DNA of 64,000 nucleotides from Microbacterium sp. zg-Y1090 (GTDB lineage: Bacteria > Actinomycetota > Actinomycetes > Actinomycetales > Microbacteriaceae). Each line of letters opens with the position of its first letter. Position 1 is the stretch's first letter. Shown piece after piece: positions 52,628 through 60,435 of this stretch. The stretch lies in the NCBI RefSeq assembly GCF_030246945.1, contig NZ_CP126742.1:2480001-2544000 (forward strand). Reading direction: 5' to 3'. Both the position numbers and the translations under genes were made by a program. Below the pieces are notes generated by a model that was given only the letters and a program-made list of their open reading frames with translations, did not search any database and was not told the origin of the DNA.

Positions 52628-54277
52628 ATGCCTTCCGTCTCCGCGCACGTCGCCGTCACCCTCGCCACCCAGATCGATCACGTCTTCGGGCTGATGGGCA
52701 ACGGCAACGCCTGGTTCCTCGACGCCCTGGTGCGCGACACCGATGCCTCCTTCACCGCCGTGCGCCACGAAGCGGGCGCCGTCGTCGCCGCCGACGCCTA
52801 TCACCGCGCCTCGGGGCGATTGGCCGCCGCCACGGCGACGTACGGCGCCGGTTTCACCAACACCCTCACCGCGCTGGCCGAGGCGGTGCAGGCGCACGTG
52901 CCGCTGGTGCTCGTCGTGGGCGACGAGCCCACATCGGGCCCCCGCCCGTGGGATGTCGACCAGATCGCCCTGGCGGCGGCGGTCGGCGCCCGCACCTACA
53001 CCGTGGGACGCACGGATGCCGCCGCGACCACCGTCATCGCGATCGAGCACGCCCTGACGTACCGGGTGCCGACGGTGCTGGCGATCCCCTACGACGTGGC
53101 CACGCGCGAGGCCGGCCCCATCCCCACCGCGCCGGCGCCCGCGCTGCCGGCGCCGCTGCAGCCGTCGGGCTTCGGCCAGGCCGCGGTGGCCGAGCTCGCC
53201 CGCGCGCTGGCCGGCGCGCAGCGCCCGCTGCTGCTCGCGGGCCGGGGCGCGTGGGTCGCCGGCGCCGGGGAGGCGCTCGGGCGCATCGCCGACGCCGTGG
53301 GGGCGGTCACCGCCACCACCGCGCTCGGGCGCGGGGTGTTCCCCCGCCCGGAGTACGACCTCGGCGTGACCGGCGGGTTCGGCGCGGAGGAAGCGATGCA
53401 GCAGGTGCGCGAGGCCGACGTCGCGGTGGTCTTCGGCGCGTCGCTGAACCAGTTCACGATGCGCTTCGGCGACCTGTTCGCCCCCGGCACCCGGGTGGTG
53501 CAGGTCGACACCGCCCCGGCGGCGACCCATCCGCACGTCGGCTCCTTCGTGCGCGGCGACGCGGCCGTGGTGGCCGCCGCCCTCGCCGACGAGCTGGATC
53601 AGCTGCGACCGGCGGGGTCGGGCTGGCGGGAGTCGCTGGACGCGGCGGCGCTGCGCACTCAGGAGGCCGGTGAGCAGTTCGCCACCGACGGTCGCCTCGA
53701 CCCTCGCGCGGTGGCGGCGCGTATCGGCGAGCTGCTGCCGGAGGACCGCGTGGTGGTCTCGGACGGCGGTCACTTCATCGGCTGGGCGAACATGTACTGG
53801 CCGGTGGCCTCTCCCGACCGCATGATGATGATCGGCACCGCGTTCCAGTCGATCGGCCTGGGTTTCCCGAGCGTCCCCGGCGCGGCGCTGGCCCAACCGG
53901 ATGCCACGGTGGTGCTGACCACCGGCGACGGCGGTGGCCTCATGGCGCTGGCCGACCTGGAGTCGGCGGTGCGCGTGGCCGGCGGGCGGGGCCTGGCCGT
54001 GGTGTGGAATGACGGGGCCTACGGCGCCGAGGTGAACCTGTACGGGCTGAAGGGCGTCGCCCGCGGCCCGATGATGATCCCCGACGTGGATTTCGCCGGT
54101 CTGGCATCCGCCGTCGGCGCCCACGGCGTGGTCGTGCGGGAGCTCGCCGACCTGCAGGTGCTGGCGGAGTGGACCGCCCAGGCGGCATCCGAACGCCCGT
54201 ACCTGCTGCTGGATGTGCGCATCTCGTCGTCGGTCGTCGCCCCGTACCAGCAGGAGATCATCCGCGTGAACTCCTGA
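52628..54277 (+). CDS. thiamine-diphosphate-dependent decarboxylase-like enzyme
   Basis: A 549-residue enzyme of the acetolactate synthase/benzoylformate decarboxylase superfamily. The N-terminal cofactor-activating Glu is in VRHEAGAVVAADAY near residue 42. The C-terminal TPP-Mg site is GDGGGLMALADLESAVR ending with WNDGAYGAE. The middle domain is FAD/nucleotide-binding-like but divergent. Length and motifs allow a 2-oxo-acid decarboxylase; with an aromatic-acid cluster around it, an aryl-pyruvate or aryl-glyoxylate substrate is a reasonable guess only. GGAG lies eight bases before the ATG. Divergent from gabD through a shared operator. Confidence 0.82.
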   Translation: MPSVSAHVAVTLATQIDHVFGLMGNGNAWFLDALVRDTDASFTAVRHEAGAVVAADAYHRASGRLAAATATYGAGFTNTLTALAEAVQAHVPLVLVVGDEPTSGPRPWDVDQIALAAAVGARTYTVGRTDAAATTVIAIEHALTYRVPTVLAIPYDVATREAGPIPTAPAPALPAPLQPSGFGQAAVAELARALAGAQRPLLLAGRGAWVAGAGEALGRIADAVGAVTATTALGRGVFPRPEYDLGVTGGFGAEEAMQQVREADVAVVFGASLNQFTMRFGDLFAPGTRVVQVDTAPAATHPHVGSFVRGDAAVVAAALADELDQLRPAGSGWRESLDAAALRTQEAGEQFATDGRLDPRAVAARIGELLPEDRVVVSDGGHFIGWANMYWPVASPDRMMMIGTAFQSIGLGFPSVPGAALAQPDATVVLTTGDGGGLMALADLESAVRVAGGRGLAVVWNDGAYGAEVNLYGLKGVARGPMMIPDVDFAGLASAVGAHGVVVRELADLQVLAEWTAQAASERPYLLLDVRISSSVVAPYQQEIIRVNS

Positions 54278-54330
54278 CCCGCCCGCGTGCCCGCGGCGCG
54301 GGCGGGCGGGGCGCGGCGCGGCGCGCGCGG

Positions 54331-54410
54331 GCGCTGCTCCGGTGTCGCGAACGGCGGATCGCGCGAGCGGGCACCGTGCGAAAGCGACACCGGAACCGCG
54401 CGGGCACGCG
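54331..54410. repeat. 80-bp direct repeat, copy 1
   Basis: Identical by eye to 54443-54522. It contains a 55-bp unit bounded by 10-bp inverted repeats, CCGGTGTCGC (54339-54348) and GCGACACCGG (54384-54393). Confidence 0.85.
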
Positions 54411-54442
54411 AGCGCACCGCCGGGCTCCGGGTACGGCTCGAC

Positions 54443-54522
54443 GCGCTGCTCCGGTGTCGCGAACGGCGGATCGCGCGAGCGGGCACCGTGCGAAAGCGAC
54501 ACCGGAACCGCGCGGGCACGCG
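54443..54522. repeat. 80-bp direct repeat, copy 2
   Basis: Second copy, starting 112 bp after the first, with the same internal inverted repeats. Its end runs into the octamer tract. Confidence 0.85.
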
Positions 54523-54560
54523 GGCACGCGGGCACGCGGGCGCGCGGGCGCGCGGGCACG
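54513..54560. repeat. six tandem octamers CGGGCRCG
   Basis: Units at 54513, 54521, 54529, 54537, 54545 and 54553; the fourth and fifth read CGGGCGCG, the others CGGGCACG. It appears to have grown out of the end of the second 80-bp repeat. Confidence 0.85.
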
Positions 54561-54603
54561 GCACACGCACACACGCACACGCGGCGCGCGGACGGCGGCG
54601 AGG

Positions 54604-54646
54604 CCGTTCCCGGGAGAGGGCGGGGGGACACCTCTCCCGGGAACGG
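54604..54646. terminator. strong bidirectional terminator
   Basis: A perfect 16-bp stem (54604-54619 with 54631-54646; arm CCGTTCCCGGGAGAGG) and an 11-nt loop. It ends two bases before the hydroxylase stop on the minus strand and also serves the TPP gene on the plus strand. Confidence 0.85.
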
Positions 54647-54648
54647 GT

Positions 54649-56565
54649 CTAGGCGACGGGCGCCGCCACGCCCAGCGGCGCGGTGGTGGCGCGCGACTCG
54701 GCGGGCTCCGTCATGTGCTGGGCGAAGAAGTCCGCGAGCTCCCCCGTGGCCGACAGCGGCAGCACGTGCGCGACGTACTGGTCGGGACGCACGACGACCA
54801 CGGCCCCGCCCCGGTCGATGCCGCGCAGCGCGAAGATGTCCTCGTCGGGACGCGCGGCGTAGATCTTCTCGTAGTCGATCAGCCCGAAGGGCCCCACCCG
54901 CGGCAGGAACACCGAGGGGATCTCCGCCATCTCGACCTCGGAGTGGTCCTGCTGGTAGACCGCCTTCACGTCGAACACGGCGTCGAGATCGGCATCCGCC
55001 GGGGTGAAGCGCAGAACCGGCGACGCGGATGCCGTCGCCAGCCAGTCCGCCCACTCCCGCAGCGCCGACGCGTCGCGGTCGGCGAAGGCGTAGATGCGCC
55101 ACCGGCCGTCGGCCCGGGCGTGGTGGCCGAGGTGGGCGGGCACCGCGTCGCCGATGCGCACGACGGGCGCCGACTTCAAGCGTTTGCCGACGGGGAAGCC
55201 CGTGGCCAGGTCCTGGTGCGTCGCCTCGCCGACGATCATCGACGGCCGGTACTGCGTCATGAACCCGGCGGGGAACTCCGCCGTGGCCGTGTAGAACTCG
55301 GCGAGCTCCTCGGGACTGTCGAACTCCTCAGGCTTCTTGGCCATGAGGCTCGACCACTCCTTGTCGAAGTCGATCAGGTTCTGCGCGATCTCCTGCCGCT
55401 CCGCGGAGTACGTCGACAGGAGCGTCTCGGGCGCCCGCCCGGTGAGCACCGATCCGAGCTTCCAGCCGAGGTTGAACCCGTCCTGCATCGACACGTTCAT
55501 GCCCTGGCCGGCCTTGGCGCTGTGGGTGTGGCAGGCGTCCCCGCAGATGAACACGTGCGGGGTGCCGTCCTGGCCGGGATCGATGTCGTCGAACTTGTCG
55601 GTCACACGGTGCCCGACCTCGTACACCGACCACCAGGCGACGTCCTTCACCTCGAGCGTGTACTGCCCGAGGATCGCGTTGGCCTTGGAGATGATCGTCT
55701 CCAGCGGGGTCGTGCGCACCTTGCCGTTGTCGCCTTCGGGCACCTCGCCCAGGTCGACGTACATGCGGAACAGGTGGCCGCCCTCGCGGGGGATGTGCAG
55801 GATGCTGCCATGCTCGGACTGGATCGCGCACTTGATGCGGATGTCGGGGAAGTCGGTGACCGCCAGCACGTCCATCACGCCCCACGCGTGCCGGGACTGG
55901 TCGCCGATGTGCCGACGCCCGATCACCTGGCGCACCTTGCTGCGCGCGCCGTCGCAGCCGACGACGTACCGTGCGCGCACCGTGCGCTGCTGACCGGCGT
56001 CGGGTCCATCCGTGCGCTCCAGCGTGACCGTGACGGGGCGGTCCCCCTCGCCGACCTCGAGCGAGACGAACTCCCAGCCGTAGTCGGGGGTGATGCGTGC
56101 CGGCGAGGTCGCGGCGACCTCGCCGAAGTAGTCCAGCACACGGGCCTGGTTGACGATGAGGTGCGGGAACTCGCTGATGCCGTGGGGGTCGTCGTCGGCG
56201 CGCGCGGTGCGCACAATGCGCGAGCGGTCGGTGGTGTCCGGTGCCCAGAAGTTCATCTCGCTGATGCGATAGGCCTCGGCGGTGATGCGCTCGGCGAAGC
56301 CGAAGGCCTGGAACGTCTCGACGCTGCGCGCCTGGATGCCGTCGGCCTGCCCGATCGCCAGGCGGCCGGGACGGCGCTCGACGATGCGGGTCGTCACGGA
56401 GGGGTACTGCGCCAGCTGGGCGGCCAGCAGCATGCCGGCGGGTCCGGATCCGACGATGAGCACGTCCATCTCGTCGGGAAGCTCGGCGGGCCGGTCGAGG
56501 CCCGTTCCCGCCGCGGGCTGCACGCGCGGGTCGGTGGAGACGTAGCCGTGGTGGTGGAACTGCAT
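54649..56565 (-). CDS. class A FAD aromatic-ring hydroxylase (MobA/phenol hydroxylase type)
   Basis: A 638-residue flavoprotein monooxygenase with a C-terminal thioredoxin-like domain. The FAD Rossmann is GSGPAG at 39-44. GQADGIQARSVETFQAFG is the family's next block. VGCDGARSKVR is the NADPH/FAD DG motif, and CGDACHTHSAKAGQGMNVSMQD the second FAD site. It resembles 3-hydroxybenzoate 4-monooxygenase and phenol 2-monooxygenase. No HpaB/HpaC-type hydroxylase is in the window, so this enzyme may supply the ortho-diphenol ring to HpaD. The start MQFHHHGY at 56565 has AGGAAGGA upstream; an ATG at 56598 lacks one. Confidence 0.87.
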   Translation of the reverse strand: MQFHHHGYVSTDPRVQPAAGTGLDRPAELPDEMDVLIVGSGPAGMLLAAQLAQYPSVTTRIVERRPGRLAIGQADGIQARSVETFQAFGFAERITAEAYRISEMNFWAPDTTDRSRIVRTARADDDPHGISEFPHLIVNQARVLDYFGEVAATSPARITPDYGWEFVSLEVGEGDRPVTVTLERTDGPDAGQQRTVRARYVVGCDGARSKVRQVIGRRHIGDQSRHAWGVMDVLAVTDFPDIRIKCAIQSEHGSILHIPREGGHLFRMYVDLGEVPEGDNGKVRTTPLETIISKANAILGQYTLEVKDVAWWSVYEVGHRVTDKFDDIDPGQDGTPHVFICGDACHTHSAKAGQGMNVSMQDGFNLGWKLGSVLTGRAPETLLSTYSAERQEIAQNLIDFDKEWSSLMAKKPEEFDSPEELAEFYTATAEFPAGFMTQYRPSMIVGEATHQDLATGFPVGKRLKSAPVVRIGDAVPAHLGHHARADGRWRIYAFADRDASALREWADWLATASASPVLRFTPADADLDAVFDVKAVYQQDHSEVEMAEIPSVFLPRVGPFGLIDYEKIYAARPDEDIFALRGIDRGGAVVVVRPDQYVAHVLPLSATGELADFFAQHMTEPAESRATTAPLGVAAPVA

Positions 56566-56620
56566 CGTCGTCGATTCCTTCCTCGGACGCGACGTCATGC
56601 GTTGACGTCGTCGTCATCGT

Positions 56621-56655
56621 GTTCTATATTCGAACACGTCGTTCTACTATTGAAC
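56621..56655. promoter_or_regulatory. two IclR-type operators GTTC-N7-GAAC
   Basis: 56621-56635 and 56641-56655 each read GTTCTA, then five bases, then GAAC with a similar AT-rich centre. They start exactly 20 bp apart, two helical turns, on one face of the DNA. They lie between the hydroxylase and the IclR gene. Confidence 0.8.
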
Positions 56656-56656
56656 A

Positions 56657-56670
56657 GATCGTATACGACC
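56657..56670. promoter_or_regulatory. cluster operator site 2
   Basis: GATCGTATACGACC, 12 of 14 palindromic positions, two bases after the second IclR-type site. It matches site 1 (52443-52456) in 13 of 14 bases. Confidence 0.75.
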
Positions 56671-56709
56671 GGTTGCGCTGCGGCAAGCATCCGGCGGAGA
56701 GGACGCCCC

Positions 56710-57411
56710 GTGCCCGAGGCCCCCGCGTCACAGACCCTGAGCCGCGGCATCCGCATTCTGGAAGTGCTCGCGGATGCGCCCGGCCCCCTCACGATCGACG
56801 AGGTCGCGGCGCGCCTGGAGGTGCACCGCTCCGTGGCCTACCGGCTGGTGCGCACCCTCGAGGACCACGGACTGGTCTCCCGCGACGCGTCCGGCCGACT
56901 GACGCTCGGCGCGCGCATGGCCGCCCTCGCCGCCGGCGTGGCCCACGACCTGCAGGCCGAGGCCCTCCCCGAGCTCACCGCCGTCGCCAACGAGCTCGGC
57001 ATGACCTGCTTCCTCGCGGTGCTCGATCACGACCAGTGCATCACCCTCGCCAGCGTCGAGCCGCGACATGCCGTCGCGTCGGTGGCACAGCGCCCGGGGG
57101 CGCGGCATCCCATCACCGTGGGGGCGCCCAGCAAGGCGATCCTGTCGACCCTGGCTGCCGAGCACTGGCCGGTGCCGCTGCCGGCGGCGCTCGCCGACCA
57201 GGTCGCCGCCGCCGCCGAGCGCGGCTACGCCACCAGCGCCGACGAGGTCATCCCGACGGTGCAGTCGGTGGCGGTGCCGCTGCGGCTGCGCGCGCCGGCG
57301 CGCCCCGCGGCGATCGCCGTCGTGCACGTGGGCGGCCGGGCCGACCACGCCGCCATCGCGCGGCGGCTGCAGCGCTCGGCCGACGCGATCCGCGAGGCCC
57401 TCGACGGGTGA
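56710..57411 (+). CDS. IclR family transcriptional regulator
   Basis: A 233-residue regulator. The N-terminal winged helix covers residues ~7-68 (SRGIRILEVLADAPGPLTIDEVAARLEVHRSVAYRLVRTLE is split by a turn after PLT). The C-terminal effector domain has the usual GARHPITVGAPSKAIL block. The start is GTG 56710, with GGAGAGG eight bases upstream. Divergent from the ring hydroxylase with a pair of IclR-like operators between, so it probably regulates that gene and itself in response to an aromatic acid. Confidence 0.88.
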   Translation: MPEAPASQTLSRGIRILEVLADAPGPLTIDEVAARLEVHRSVAYRLVRTLEDHGLVSRDASGRLTLGARMAALAAGVAHDLQAEALPELTAVANELGMTCFLAVLDHDQCITLASVEPRHAVASVAQRPGARHPITVGAPSKAILSTLAAEHWPVPLPAALADQVAAAAERGYATSADEVIPTVQSVAVPLRLRAPARPAAIAVVHVGGRADHAAIARRLQRSADAIREALDG

Positions 57412-57417
57412 CGACGA

Positions 57418-57447
57418 AGGGCTCGGATGCCGCGGCATCCGAGCCCT
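57418..57447. terminator. bidirectional terminator, 30-bp perfect palindrome
   Basis: Two 15-bp arms (AGGGCTCGGATGCCG and its complement) with no spacer, between the convergent IclR and MFS genes. The arms again hold an inverted GGATGCC pair. Confidence 0.8.
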
Positions 57448-57462
57448 CCGCATCGCGCGGGG

Positions 57463-58848
57463 TCAGGCCCTGGACATCCCGTAGATCGGGCTCTTGGCCT
57501 GCTCCTGCTCGTGGTCGGGGCCCAGCGGAATGCCGCTGCGGTCGCGCAGCAGCAGCGTGGCCACGAGCCCGAGCAGGGTCATGCCGGCGAGGTAGAAGGT
57601 CACGGCATCGGTCGACCCGGTCGCCTGCACCAGCGCCTGCGCGATGGTCGGGGCGAACGCACCACCGAGGATCGCGCCGATCGCGTACGAGATCGACACT
57701 CCCGAGAACCGGATGGATGCCGGGAACAGCTCGGCGTACAGCGCCGCCTGCGGCCCGTAGGTGAACCCGAGGCCGGCGGTCAGGAGCACCAGCCCCAGGG
57801 TGAGCAGCCCGATGCTGCCGGTGTTCACGAGCGGGAACAGGGCGAACACACCCGCGAGCTGCAGCGCCCAGCCGACGAGGTACGTGTTGCGGCGGCCGAT
57901 CTTGTCTCCCGCCCAGCCGGCGATCCAGGTGAAGACCAGCCACGACACGGCGGAGATCGTGACAGCGCCCAGCACATCGGCGGTCTGCAGACCGACCGGA
58001 CCCTCGGGGTCGGTCGCGTAGCGCTGGATGTAGCCGCCGGTGGTCATGTAGCCCACGGCGTTGTTGCCGGCGAACACGAGCGCCGCGACGATCACCAGCA
58101 GCGCGTGCTTGCGGAACAGCTGCACGATCGGCATGCGCGTCTGCTCCTTGCGCTCGGCGAGCTCGGTGAACACCGGGCTCTCCTCGACCTTCTTGCGCAC
58201 GTAGTAGCCGATGAGGATCAGCACGAACGACAGCAGGAACGGGATGCGCCAGCCCCACTCGAGGAAGGCGTCGCCCGGAGCGATGACGGCCATGAGGCCG
58301 AGCATGCCGCTGGCCAGCAGCAGACCCAGCGGCACGCCGATCTGCGGCGAGGCGCCGAACAGGCTGCGCTTGGCCTTGGGCGCGTGCTCGACGGCCATGA
58401 GCACGGCGCCGCCCCATTCGCCGCCCGCGGAGATGCCCTGAAGGATGCGCAGGAAGATCAGCAGGGCGGGGGCGGCGATGCCGATGGCGGCGTACGTCGG
58501 CAGCAGACCGACGAGGGTGGTCGCGACGCCCATCAGCATGAGCGTGAGCATCAGCACCAGACGGCGGCCGTACTTGTCACCGAGGTGCCCGGCCAGGAAG
58601 GCGCCGAGCGGGCGGAACAGGAAGCTGATGCCCACGGTGATGAACGAGAGGATCTGCGCGAACTCCTCGCCGGCGGGGGCGAAGAAGAGCTGGCCGAAGA
58701 CCAGGCCCGCGGCGGAGGCGTAGAGGAAGAAGTCGTACCACTCGACGGTGGTACCGACCACCGTGGCGAAGACGACCCTTCTGCGGTCCTTCGCGACGGC
58801 GATTGTGCCGGTAGGGGTGAAGCCCGAGGTGGGCGTGGGGTGACTCAT
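57463..58848 (-). CDS. MFS transporter, MHS family (aromatic acid uptake)
   Basis: A 461-residue twelve-helix transporter. MHS hallmarks are VGTTVEWYDFFLYASAAGL, GHLGDKYGRRLVL between helices 2 and 3, and RILQGISAGGEWGGAVL. The start ATG at 58848 has GGGAG eight bases upstream. Divergent from the FAH-RraA fusion gene across an operator, and inside the homoprotocatechuate cluster, it most likely imports the aromatic acid with protons; relatives also move dicarboxylates or shikimate. Confidence 0.88.
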   Translation of the reverse strand: MSHPTPTSGFTPTGTIAVAKDRRRVVFATVVGTTVEWYDFFLYASAAGLVFGQLFFAPAGEEFAQILSFITVGISFLFRPLGAFLAGHLGDKYGRRLVLMLTLMLMGVATTLVGLLPTYAAIGIAAPALLIFLRILQGISAGGEWGGAVLMAVEHAPKAKRSLFGASPQIGVPLGLLLASGMLGLMAVIAPGDAFLEWGWRIPFLLSFVLILIGYYVRKKVEESPVFTELAERKEQTRMPIVQLFRKHALLVIVAALVFAGNNAVGYMTTGGYIQRYATDPEGPVGLQTADVLGAVTISAVSWLVFTWIAGWAGDKIGRRNTYLVGWALQLAGVFALFPLVNTGSIGLLTLGLVLLTAGLGFTYGPQAALYAELFPASIRFSGVSISYAIGAILGGAFAPTIAQALVQATGSTDAVTFYLAGMTLLGLVATLLLRDRSGIPLGPDHEQEQAKSPIYGMSRA

Positions 58849-58915
58849 CGTTGTGACTCCCAAAGGTGACGGCTCTGTCTTGTGTCGGGTCCACCGGGGT
58901 TGCCGGTGGTGGCAT

Positions 58916-58929
58916 GATCATATACGATT
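58916..58929. promoter_or_regulatory. cluster operator site 3
   Basis: GATCATATACGATT, 12 of 14 bases identical to site 1. It overlaps the likely -10 TATACG (58921-58926) of the FAH-RraA operon, which would give a 5' UTR of about 27 nt. Confidence 0.7.
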
Positions 58930-58958
58930 TCGGATACGACGCAAGGGCGAGGGAGCTC

Positions 58959-60434
58959 ATGACCATCGACACCACCACCGATCCCCGGTTCTCCGGCCTT
59001 CCCGGCCGCCCCGGCAAGATCATCGCCGTGCACCTGAGCTACGAATCGCGCGCAGCCCAGCGCGGGCGCCGCCCCGCCGCCCCGTCGTACTTCTTCAAGG
59101 CATCCAGTTCGGTCGCCGCCACCGGCGGAACCGTCGAACGCCCGGAGGGCACGGAGCTGCTCGCCTTCGAGGGCGAGATCGCGCTCGTGATCGGCACGGC
59201 CGCGCGGCGCGTCTCCCTCGCCCGCGCCTGGGAGCACGTCGGCTGGGTCACCGCCGCCGACGACCTGGGGCTGTACGACCTCCGCGCGGCAGACAAGGGC
59301 TCCAACGTGCGTTCCAAGGGCGGCGACGGGTTCACCCCGATCGGCCCCAGCCTGATCGATGCACGCACCGTCGAGCCCACCGAACTGCGGGTGCGGGCAT
59401 GGGTCAACGGCGAGCTGCGACAGCACGGCACGACGGCGGACCTCATCTTCCCGCTGGCCCAGTTCGTCGCCGATCTCTCCCAGCACTTCACCCTCGAGCC
59501 GGGCGACGTGATCCTCACCGGCACGCCGGCGGGCTCCTCGGTCGTCCAGCCCGGCGATGTCGTGGAGGTCGAAGTGGATGCCCCCGAGTCCGGCGCCACC
59601 TCCGGTCGCCTCACCACCACCGTCGTCGCCGGCCCCGCCGTGCCGTTCGATCCGCAGCTGGGCTCGCTCCCCCGCGTCGACGACACCCAGCGCGAAGAGG
59701 CGTGGGGCTCCCGCGACGCCGCCGGCCTGCCGACGACGGGTCTGGACCCGGCGCTGCGCGCCCAGCTCGAGCGCATCCCCGTCGCCGCGCTCTCCCAGCA
59801 GCTGCGCAAGCGCGGCCTCAACAACGTGACGGTCGACGGGGTGCGCCCCACCCACCCCGACCAGAAGCTCGTCGGCACCGCCAAGACGCTGCGCTTCGTC
59901 CCCGGCCGCGAAGACCTGTTCGCGGCGCACGGCGGCGGCTACAACGCGCAGAAGCGCGCCTTCGACGCCGTCGACGAAGGCGAGGTCCTCGTCATCGAGG
60001 CCCGCGGCGAAGCGGGCTCCGGCACGCTCGGCGACATCCTCGCCATCCGCGCCCGCGTCCGCGGCGCCGCCGGGATCGTCACCGACGGGGGCGTCCGCGA
60101 CGCCGAGGCGGTCGCCGCCGTCGGCATCCCGGTCTACTCCGCCGGCGCCCACCCCGCTGTGCTCGGCCGCAAGCACGTCCCGTGGGAGACCGACGTCGCC
60201 GTCGCGTGCGGGGGCACCACGGTGCTGCCCGGCGACATCATCGTCGGCGACGCCGACGGCGTGATCGTGCTTCCGCCCGCCCTCGCGCAGGAGGTCGCCG
60301 ATGCGGCGCTCGCGCAGGAGGAGGAAGACGCGTGGGTCGCCCGGCAGGTCGCCGCGGGGAACCCCGTCGACGGGCTCTTCCCCATGAACGCGCAGTGGCG
60401 CGCGCGGTACGACGCCGAGCGGGCGGGGTCCTGA
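58959..60434 (+). CDS. FAH-family hydrolase/isomerase fused to RraA-like aldolase
   Basis: A 491-residue two-domain protein. Residues ~15-240 are a fumarylacetoacetate-hydrolase fold as in HpaG/HpaH: FEGEIALVIG (metal Glu pair), TAADDLGLYDLR and PGDVILTGTPAGS. Residues ~262-470 are RraA-like: GTLGDILAIRARVRGAAGIV and TDGGVRDAEAV carry the Asp and Arg-Asp used by class II pyruvate aldolases. In HPC catabolism the FAH part would decarboxylate/isomerise or hydrate the C7-C8 diacid, and the RraA part could replace HpaI in releasing pyruvate and succinate semialdehyde. The start ATG 58959 follows GAGGGAG. GntR follows after one base. Confidence 0.85.
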   Translation: MTIDTTTDPRFSGLPGRPGKIIAVHLSYESRAAQRGRRPAAPSYFFKASSSVAATGGTVERPEGTELLAFEGEIALVIGTAARRVSLARAWEHVGWVTAADDLGLYDLRAADKGSNVRSKGGDGFTPIGPSLIDARTVEPTELRVRAWVNGELRQHGTTADLIFPLAQFVADLSQHFTLEPGDVILTGTPAGSSVVQPGDVVEVEVDAPESGATSGRLTTTVVAGPAVPFDPQLGSLPRVDDTQREEAWGSRDAAGLPTTGLDPALRAQLERIPVAALSQQLRKRGLNNVTVDGVRPTHPDQKLVGTAKTLRFVPGREDLFAAHGGGYNAQKRAFDAVDEGEVLVIEARGEAGSGTLGDILAIRARVRGAAGIVTDGGVRDAEAVAAVGIPVYSAGAHPAVLGRKHVPWETDVAVACGGTTVLPGDIIVGDADGVIVLPPALAQEVADAALAQEEEDAWVARQVAAGNPVDGLFPMNAQWRARYDAERAGS

Positions 60435-60435
60435 C

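Larger units (their letters stand above)
54278..54603. other. repeat-rich intergenic region, no gene
   Basis: Holds an 80-bp direct repeat in two copies, an octamer tandem tract and a short CA-rich run (about 54561-54584). It separates the convergent TPP-enzyme and hydroxylase genes. No coding potential is convincing. Confidence 0.85.

Noticed and set aside
54331..54560. Direct repeats that might be a CRISPR array.
   Set aside because: Only two 80-bp copies and an octamer tract; no regular unique spacers and no cas genes.
52436..55102. A long minus-strand open frame (888 codons) opposite the TPP enzyme.
   Set aside because: Shadow frame: low-complexity composition and it runs through the repeat region and terminator.
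56596..56598. ATG 11 codons upstream as start of the ring hydroxylase.
   Set aside because: No ribosome-binding site there; the ATG at 56565 has AGGAAGGA and the family's usual N-terminus.
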